DNA of 64,000 bases from Forficula auricularia (taxonomy: Eukaryota; Arthropoda; Insecta; Dermaptera; Forficulidae), in NCBI GenBank assembly GCA_024734495.1, contig JALMQS010000099.1, forward strand, positions 70,995,335 through 71,059,334. The letters run 5' to 3'. The number at the start of each line of letters is the position of its first letter. The first letter of the stretch is position 1. Of the stretch, positions 57,505-64,000 are shown in pieces. Below the pieces are notes generated by a model. It saw only the letters and a program-made list of their open reading frames with translations, had not been told where the DNA came from and made no database searches. A program made the translations under genes and the position numbers.

Positions 57505-58422
57505 TAGGGTCCGCCATCTAACTTTTTTTTTCAACTAGTGCTTATTTCGTGAATGGTAATACTTAGCTCATGTTTGATTTGACAGATAATTAGTTTTATG
57601 CTTCCGCTGAACGAATATGGTTGTGTATACGCTTGAACAACGCTGGGAAATATTGCGACATTACAGAACACAGAAGATGCCGATTTTGCCAAAAAAATCA
57701 TCTTTTCAGATGAAGCTCATTTTGATCTTGGCGGGTATGTAAACAAGCAAAATTGTCGCATTTGGGGCACAGAAAACCCGCACGCATACATTGAAAAGCC
57801 GACGCACCCAAAACGAGTCACTGTTTGGTGCGGATTTTGGTCCAGAGGCATAATTGGGCCATTTTTCTTCGAAAATGAGCAAGGAGTGGCCGTTACAGTC
57901 AATGGCGATCGTTATCGGGCCATGTTGAACGAATTTTTGTTCACAAAAATTGAAGAGGAGGATAGTGGCAACATTTGGTTTCAACAGGACGGCGCTACGT
58001 GCCACACAGCCGAAGCTACACTCGATGTTTTGCGCCCTGTTTTTGAAGATCGCATTATCAGCCGCAGAGCTGATGTCGTTTGGCCACCTCGGAGCTGCGA
58101 TTCGACACCGTTGGACTATTATTTGTGGGGTGCCGTCAAAGATAAGTGTTACGCCGACAAGCCAGAGACAATTGACGCTTTAAAGGACAATATTCGTGAA
58201 GCCATTGGGGAAATACAGCTGCACACAATCGATAATGTGCTTAAAAATTGGACCGATCGTGTAGGCTACTGCATGGCCAGCCGAGGCAGCCATTTGAATG
58301 AAATTATTTTCCATTATTAACCGGAAGGATTGTACTTTCAAATAAAAAAAGAAATTTGAGAAAATATTCAGTAGTTTTTTTTATAGCATTTAAAAAAAAA
58401 AAAAGTTATTTGGCGGACCCTA
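57505..58422 (+). mobile_element. Tc1/mariner-type element, internally deleted
   Basis: Terminal repeats TAGGGTCCGCC... and ...GGCGGACCCTA, with TA duplications (57503-57504, 58423-58424). 918 bp. The transposase start (ATG 57617) is followed after 16 codons by a deletion that removes the DNA-binding region and shifts the frame. Inserted in a hAT element. Confidence 0.85.
57666..58320 (+). pseudogene. Mariner-type transposase, catalytic domain only
   Basis: About 217 codons open to TAA 58318-58320. IIFSDEAHFDLGGYVNKQN carries the first catalytic Asp, WFQQDGATCHTAEAT the second, and PPRSCDSTPLDYYLWG the third; 36 residues lie between the second and third by my count. The catalytic triad is intact, but the helix-turn-helix N-terminus is missing. 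GC-richer than the host DNA. Confidence 0.85.
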
Positions 58423-58849
58423 TATATATTCTGTAAGATCGATAAAACTTTCTTTTAGTTCCAATTCATTTGTTGAGGTTCCCGAAAAATAATTTCTGTA
58501 CCAGTCCACTTTTGAATAAACTTCAGAGAAATTCTTCTTAAAGCTTTTTTGAAGGCCTTCCAAGTGAACAATGATATCTGCAACCACATCTGGCATTGGA
58601 GATATTAATAGCATGTTGCTCACATAACTCACGCTTACCACGTGAAACGTTCCGGCGTAACACCAGTGGTACGTGTACCACCGGTTGGGAACCCCTGCCC
58701 TAGACCATTGTAGATCTGTCTCCGCTCTTTCTCTCTTTTATAGATATCACCATGGCTTTTGTTCTGGCGAGATAAAATCAATAATCCCTCCAAAGGCTTC
58801 ATTTGCACAAAATACGCGATTTTCTAAGATTCAACACTCCTACGCGCTC

Positions 58850-60047
58850 AAGGAGGTCCTTTCGCTCCAGTTGAGTCAAATGAAGTGTAGTACCTATATC
58901 TAATATTTAATAAAATAAGTTAAAATACAAATGAAAAATAATAGAATTAAAAAATAAATAGAATATATATAAGGACACTTTTGTGTATAAGGACACTTTT
59001 GTCCGTTTATTGATTTAAAATAAAATAAAATAGAATGAAAGCCGTAAATGTTTGAAATAAAAACAATCATAAAAAAAAAATTAAATACAAAAGTTAGTTT
59101 GATTTATTCAAATCAGCTGATAATAACTCTTTTATGATTTGGCAATGCCTTGTATTAATACTGATAATGTTTACATCCAAACATAGCATTTATGTGATTT
59201 TTAAAAGTAAATATCTAAGTAAATTTGTCAGTCAATCATTTATTTTTAAAAGAAACCTGCATGTTTCAAAAAGCTAATTTTTTTTTTAACTTTATGTAGA
59301 AAGGGGCGGGTTTCACCCCTTACGATTCATCCCGGACAGGCCTCCACTTGTAGAAGGCGCGGGTTTCACCCTCTTCGCTCATAGGGGTGAAAATAACAAT
59401 AACACACTAATTCATTCTTTATATATATTTATTTACAAAAAGGGGGTTTATACATATTCGTGTCTAGGGGTCATCGTGAAACCATCGTAATACACATCAT
59501 CTTAAAATTAATACATCGTGTCATCTTGACTATGGCTCGTTTTCAACTGACTAACGCCTTGTCAACGACTGCCTCTCAGCTGAGACACGTACACCTATAC
59601 ACATGCATATGAGTGTCAGCCGGCCAGCTCTCTTAACACAAGTTGTCATAATAATATTTATTACATGCTTTTAGCCTGAACATAAAGATCTTCGGGACAA
59701 TAACCGGCCAAGAAGAAAGAGAGCGACCTCCCACCATAAAATGGCAGGAAGACAGCCACACACATTTGCCAAACATGCGATCTCAAACAGAATTTACTTT
59801 TAAATTAAATGCTTAATTAATCAAATCCCACATTTATAAAATCAACTAATAGTATAATTTAAGAGAAAGTGTTAAGATCTTAATTTTCCATAAGACTCTT
59901 AAAAAAATGTTTATATTTTCAAAAATTTGCCCCCTAATGTGTGATTCAAACTTCACCAAAGCATAGATAGAGACTTAAACTATTATAAAAAATTACGTTA
60001 TATAATCTAATATTTTTTATTTAACATTGGCGACGAAGGACCTCCTT
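58850..60047. mobile_element. Insertion with AAGGAGGTCCTT ends, holding a solo LTR
   Basis: Left end AAGGAGGTCCTTTCG, right end CGAAGGACCTCCTT, splitting the RT frame between ...HSYALK and LDTNRT.... The inside is AT-rich, with no coding frame, and includes the solo LTR at 59295-59832. Class unknown. Confidence 0.5.
59295..59832 (+). mobile_element. Solo LTR (family A, copy 2)
   Basis: Begins TGTAGAAAGGGGCGG and ends AATCCCACA; 538 bp; TTTA on both sides (59291-59294, 59833-59836). Highly similar to 16059-16595 (shared TACGATTCATCCCGGACAGG, ACACATGCATATGAGTGTCA). Confidence 0.75.
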
Positions 60048-60630
60048 AAATTGGATACTAACCGAACAAACGCATTCGCCAATTCGTTTATCCCTATGAC
60101 ATCTAGAGACTGGAACTCTCTTCCTCCGACCGTCTTCCCAGCAAACTTATATCCTTCAATCTTTCAAGACCCGTATCCACAGATACCTTCGACTCCTACC
60201 CAATCCCTAAATCTCTTCTTATTTTCACGATACAAGGGTCCACCGCGGACTACAGAGGTTGTACCTTTTTGGTGCAACTTCTTCTTGTATCAATTTCATT
60301 ATATATATAAAAAAAAAAAAAATACCCTTACGAGAAAAAGTTAATTTTGTATTGCTGTATGTATTCTCCTCTCCCCCTTCAATAAACGCAAAATTATTAA
60401 ACGAATATTTATAATTATATATTTAAATAGAGAAGTGTATTTTTAAGATTTTATAAAAAACAAAATTTAATAAAAAAAATGAATAGTATATAAATTACAT
60501 AATAATGCTGAAAGAGTGGCATATGGTTTTAGGGAGGTGTTGCCTAGGTGACCAAATGATTATAAATAAAATACCTATACTAAAAGATTAAAATAATTTT
60601 AAAATCTAAATTTCTATGAATTAATAGAAA

Positions 60631-62920
60631 ATGGAAAAATTTAGAGACCCCAAAGAACCCAAAGTTATTGACAAAGATTTAATTTTGAAATTGATTTATG
60701 AACAAGGTCCTCAAGAAGAAGCTGGAAGAATTGCAAGAGAGGATGGGCTTTTGATTGAAGAAGTAACAAATTTAAGAATTGAATACAAGCGTAAATATTT
60801 ATAATACACATATATAATAATAAATTTAACTATAATATTAAAATAAAAAATTACAAAATATAAAAAATCAAAGGAAGTAATTTTTCCCTAAGTGAAAGAA
60901 AACCTACTTAATAAATAAATTAATAACGAATGAAATTTTCTCATTAATATATCAAAGAATAATTAACACATTAACGAGAATTGTTTTGATCGCGCTTTTT
61001 AAACAAGATATATATCGCGAGACTACTGCTGGTTGAAGCTATTGGAGTCTGCTGAGTCTTAAATCTGGACCAAGAGAGAATGAAAAAGATGTGATCCATT
61101 TGGCTATAATCCAGCATCATTTCGCGATTAGTCCGCATGACACATTTTATATCATACACTGATATGGATCACCAAATGAATTTGAAATCTGAGATGTTAT
61201 ATATTCAATCTCCCAGTCCAAAGCGCCCGATCTGTTAACACGTATGTTAGGTGTTTGCCATTAATTAATCATAAGTTTCCTTTATTTGATTCAATCGCGA
61301 ATCGAATGCAGATGATTTTTGTCAAATATTAAGTGAAAATAATATTCGAATTTATATATTTCTAACTTGAAATAGTGAAGTTAATAATTTATTTTCACTT
61401 AATATTTGACAAAAATCATCTGCATTTGATTCGCGATCGAATGAAATACAGGAAACTTATGATTTATTAATAACAATCAATCTTCTTTGGTAGATATAAA
61501 AAGAAATATTAACATCTTCTTTTGGTAAAGATAAGAGTAAATAAATATTATATTTAATATGAGTTAAGGATTCTTGGTCACTTGTTTCACATTAAAGTTA
61601 AAAAATTAAAAGATGTAAAAAATTTTTCAATATATATATTTCTGGCTATCAACCCATCTTCAGGAAGTACAGAAAATAACTTTTAACTAGTTATTTTCTG
61701 TACTTCCTGAAGATGGGTTGATAGCCCGAAATATATATATTGAAAAAGAAACATTTTTACATCTTTTAATTTTTTAACTTTAATGTGAAACAAGTGACCA
61801 AGAATCCTTAACTCATATTAAATGAATATTAAATATAATATTTATTTAGTCTTACCTTTATTAAAGATATTTCACCTTGCACCAACACCACAATCTCTAC
61901 TAATTATCTTCTTTTGGCATTAATCAAGATATAAACATATGTTTTTCTATAGAATCGATTCCAAAGATGATCGCTGAGTGACTAAAACTGTATTCATACT
62001 ACGCTGACGTGTCGTGTTAAAGCGCGTAGACGAGAACGTCAGCTGACGTGTTAACACGACAGTTGTTCTTTGGTTGCTACAAGGAATACATATTTATTTA
62101 TTTAATTTATTAAATATTTATTTAATAACTAACTGTGAGGCCCGGCTTCGGCGGCCTTCTTGCTAACCAAGGGACTAATTAAAATAATTGATTAATTTTT
62201 TTCTACTCGTCAGCTGACGTGTTAACACGAACCGTTATATCGTATTGTGAATGCGCCTTAACACAGAGCTGGAATTGCTTCTAGGAAAACGTTTTTCTTT
62301 AAGCCCATTAGTTTCAACTTTAATTATATATTATATAAAAAAAAGCATATAGATTAATGCATAATGCATTTTTTTTGTTTATAGATATTCTCAGAATTGA
62401 TAATCTCTGGAATTTAAAATCATTGGTAAAGCTTCAATTATGTTGTAATTTTATTGAAAAGATTGAAAATTTAGAAGAATTAATAAATCTGAAAGAACTA
62501 GATTTATCATTTAATAATATTGAAAAATTAGAAAATTTGAATCATCTTATTAATTTAGAAATATTTATAATTTTTGAAAATAGAATATCTCATGTGGAAA
62601 ATATTGAAAACTTAAAAAATTTAATTATAATCAATTTCGGAAATAATCATATATATGATTGGAATTGTGTAAGTATATTTTGTAAATTTTATTAATATAT
62701 ATTAATTGAGTATATTTGAGAGAGGAATTAAAACTATTTGATTTTAGATCAAATATTTAAATGAATTCCCAAAATTGAAAGCGTTAAATTTAGCAGGAAA
62801 TCCTTGCTTTGAAAAATCTTATTTTTTTGAATATATTATATGCCTATTGCCTAATTTAGTATATTACGAGTATAAATTAATTACACCTGAACAAAAAGAA
62901 AATGCCTTAAAACTTTTTAG
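60631..62920 (+). CDS. DRC3: Dynein regulatory complex subunit 3 (LRRC48), first three exons
   Basis: Leucine-rich-repeat subunit of the nexin-dynein regulatory complex of motile axonemes. Exons 60631-60790 (ATG 60631), 62385-62668 and 62748-62920; the last ends at GTAAGT and the gene continues beyond the window. Exon 1 has KVIDKDLILKLIYEQGPQEE, matching the EQGPQQEAG block of DRC3. Exon 2 begins HILRIDNLWNLKSLVKLQL and carries about five SDS22-like repeats (EKIENLEELINLKELDLSFN and so on). Exon 3 has LNLAGNPCF and LPNLVYYEYKLIT, the LRR cap. The coiled-coil half expected of DRC3 is not in view. Intron 1 (1.6 kb) holds two foldbacks and a short element. Divergent from TOM1. Confidence 0.9.
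61263..61468. repeat. Foldback repeat in DRC3 intron 1
   Basis: ATCATAAGTTTCCTTTATTT at the left with complement at the right; arms about 80 bp including GCAGATGATTTTTGTCAAAT. No GAAA/CUGANGA core found. Confidence 0.75.
61524..61858. repeat. Foldback repeat with hammerhead-like core in both arms
   Basis: Arms of about 155 bp around a loop at 61681-61690, inner ends AAAATAACTTTTAACTAGTT. The right arm has an intact core at 61703-61746; the left arm (minus, about 61629-61667) keeps CTGAAGA and AAA but has one changed helix II base. Followed by TTTCACCTTGCACCAACACC at 61870. Confidence 0.85.
61703..61746 (+). ncRNA. Hammerhead-like core with AU palindrome as helix III
   Basis: TTC (61704-61706) with GAA (61742-61744); CTGAAGA 61707-61713, extra T 61714, GGG(T)/(G)CCC helix II, GAAA 61728-61731, ATATATATAT 61731-61740, T61741 as H17. 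Confidence 0.5.
61985..62263. mobile_element. Short TIR element with CGTCAGCTGACG motifs
   Basis: CATTCATACTACGCTGACGT at the left; CGTATTGTGAATGCGCC at the right is its loose complement. Twice inside: TCAGCTGACGTGTTAACACG. No coding capacity; superfamily unknown. Confidence 0.5.
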
Positions 62921-62959
62921 GTAAGTTTAATTCTCATTAATTAAATATATTTCAGTCTC

Positions 62960-63012
62960 TATAAGAGCATCGCGCCTGTCCCTGAAGATCCCTGGTTCGA
63001 ACCGCGGTGTTT
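62960..63012 (+). repeat. tRNA-like SINE remnant
   Basis: CTGGTTCGAACCGCGG (B-box-like, 62992-63007), preceded by ATAAGAGCATCGCGCC. No full cloverleaf. Similar B-box remnants are at 48190-48202 and 49264-49276 (+). Confidence 0.35.
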
Positions 63013-63733
63013 ATAATAAACAATTTCTTTATTCGCGTATTTAATTTAATTGATAATAATTGCCTTTTTAGTTGAGGCCTCGTTGTGAAAATAATTTTCG
63101 ATCTCGGGTGACAGGGTGTTTGAATGTATATTTTAAAGTGTCATAAAGTTATTGAAATTGGAGAGATTTACTTATAATATTGAGATAAAGACAGAAGACC
63201 TGTGCCAAACAATTTTGCACCCTCTAGTAAGTGTATTTGTATCTTGAATGCAAAATAAAATTTAAAACTTCATTTGAAATAAAGTAATAGTATTAATATT
63301 GTTAAAGATAATAAAATGTTTTTAGTGCAAGTTTCCCTTGGGAAGTGCACTTTTTTCATGTCTTTTTCTACTTAGCTGAAATTAGCCGTTTTTGATAATT
63401 TTTTTCCTTATTCATTAAAGGATAGTTTAAGCCTTAAAGTGGGGAGCAGCTTATTTAATTATTATTAAAATTATCAAGATTAAATTAATCAAGAAAAAAA
63501 TAATTTTACATTAAATTATTAATTAATATCATGTTTCACCTAATACCTACACCACTTTCTCTAAGTAAAATTAAATTATTAATATAGGCTTATATATTAT
63601 TTATTGATAGTTATGATTAAATAATCACATCTTAAAACAAACAAACAAAAGTATTCAAAATCAATTCCTAGATTTTAGCCCAAAGTTAGCGTCTCCGAAT
63701 TTCATTCTTGGAACTCAACTTCACCCACTATCA

Positions 63734-63910
63734 AGGCCGGACCTTAGATCCTGCGAAATACGGCCGCATAATACGCCAACTGAAGTGTGTCGCCAAACTA
63801 TGATATTGTTTATTAATCCATTACAATTCACTACACGTTTATTTTCATTGGGGTGGGGGGCCCAAAATATTGTTGGTTTACAGTTAAAAAATGTCTAGGA
63901 CCGACTCTGA
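63734..63910. mobile_element. Short TIR element
   Basis: Left end CAAGGCCGGACCTTAGA, right end TCTAGGACCGACTCTG, imperfect inverted repeats of a hAT-like type. Target duplication unclear. Confidence 0.4.
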
Positions 63911-64000
63911 CAAATTTCTGCATCCAACATACTTAATTACACGAACAAACACACATGGAAAAAATTGCTTATATTGCTTTGAATCATTTTAAGATGAATT

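Larger units (their letters stand above)
56890..58697 (-). mobile_element. hAT element (ZBED5-like transposase remnant) hosting a mariner
   Basis: Ends CAGGGGTTCCCAACC and GGTTGGGAACCCCTG; perfect 8-bp duplications CCCTAGAC at 56882-56889 and 58698-58705. Minus-strand remnants flank the inserted mariner: 58641-58430 reads HLEGLQKSFKKNFSEV and DWYRNYFSG; 57470-57290 reads FWIGCKTEYPLIFRQALLF then, after a frameshift, YLCECGFSELLYIKNKHRSR, the C-terminal dimerisation block of hAT transposases. Most of the transposase is lost. Confidence 0.85.
56795..60322 (+). pseudogene. Decayed jockey-like RT fragment split by nested insertions
   Basis: Three collinear pieces: 56805-56880 (SDAIQRRDIRLIGDPALT), 58706-58850 ([36 protein letters not shown]) and 60048-60160 (LDTNRTNAFANSFIPMTSRD), then a 3' UTR ending in an A run near 60310-60322. 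They match successive parts of the 24205-24819 frame. A hAT element splits the first pair and a 1.2-kb insertion the second. Confidence 0.75.
62921..64000. other. Intron of DRC3 reaching the window edge
   Basis: No exon found. Contains a tRNA-like patch (62960-63012), another copy of the TTTCACC...CCTACACCACT tail at 63535, and a probable short element at 63734-63910. Confidence 0.45.

Overview
The window is AT-rich (well over 65 percent A+T by eye) nuclear DNA from an animal, most likely an invertebrate. The reasons are multi-exon genes with GT-AG introns, the standard code, orthologues of animal USP10, EEF1AKMT2, MAK/CILK1, TOM1 and DRC3, and a dense mixture of Penelope-like, Ty3/gypsy, jockey-like, hAT, Tc1/mariner, pogo and PIF/Harbinger elements. 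DRC3 and a MAK/CILK1 kinase imply motile cilia or flagellated sperm. I cannot name the phylum.

Layout. 1-0.9 kb: 3' end of a Penelope-like element with a GIY-YIG domain and, downstream, a hammerhead-ribozyme-like core. 2-5.3 kb: two foldback repeats with the same kind of core, and two short hAT elements. 5.6-13.3 kb (+): ubiquitin hydrolase USP10, with a 290-bp tandem array in one intron. 16-16.6 kb: solo LTR. 17.0-26.3 kb (-): eEF1A lysine methyltransferase EEF1AKMT2, whose 8.4-kb intron holds a young gypsy element, two hAT-type elements and a jockey-like fragment. 28.2-37.8 kb (+): ciliary kinase MAK/CILK1. 40.4-55.6 kb (-): endosomal sorting adaptor TOM1 in 12 exons, including a 15-nt microexon. 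55.8-60.3 kb: a large foldback, then a nest of mobile elements. 60.6 kb to the end (+): first exons of the dynein regulatory complex gene DRC3. USP10/EEF1AKMT2 and MAK/TOM1 are convergent pairs; EEF1AKMT2/MAK and TOM1/DRC3 are divergent pairs. The five host genes do not form one pathway; MAK and DRC3 share ciliary biology.

The most interesting signal is a recurrent structure, seen about ten times across the window on both strands: CUGANGA, one extra A or U, a helix-II hairpin, GAAA, a short self-complementary stretch, then NUH. In most copies the flanks can pair as helix I. This is the layout of a hammerhead ribozyme that would need a dimer to close helix III. Apart from the Penelope-linked copy and one isolated copy (50732-50774), the cores sit in the arms of long head-to-head palindromes with unrelated arm sequences. 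Hammerheads in Penelope-like elements are known; the palindromic arrangement and the constant extra residue deserve testing. All gene identities come from reading translations by eye against remembered families; no search or folding program was run.
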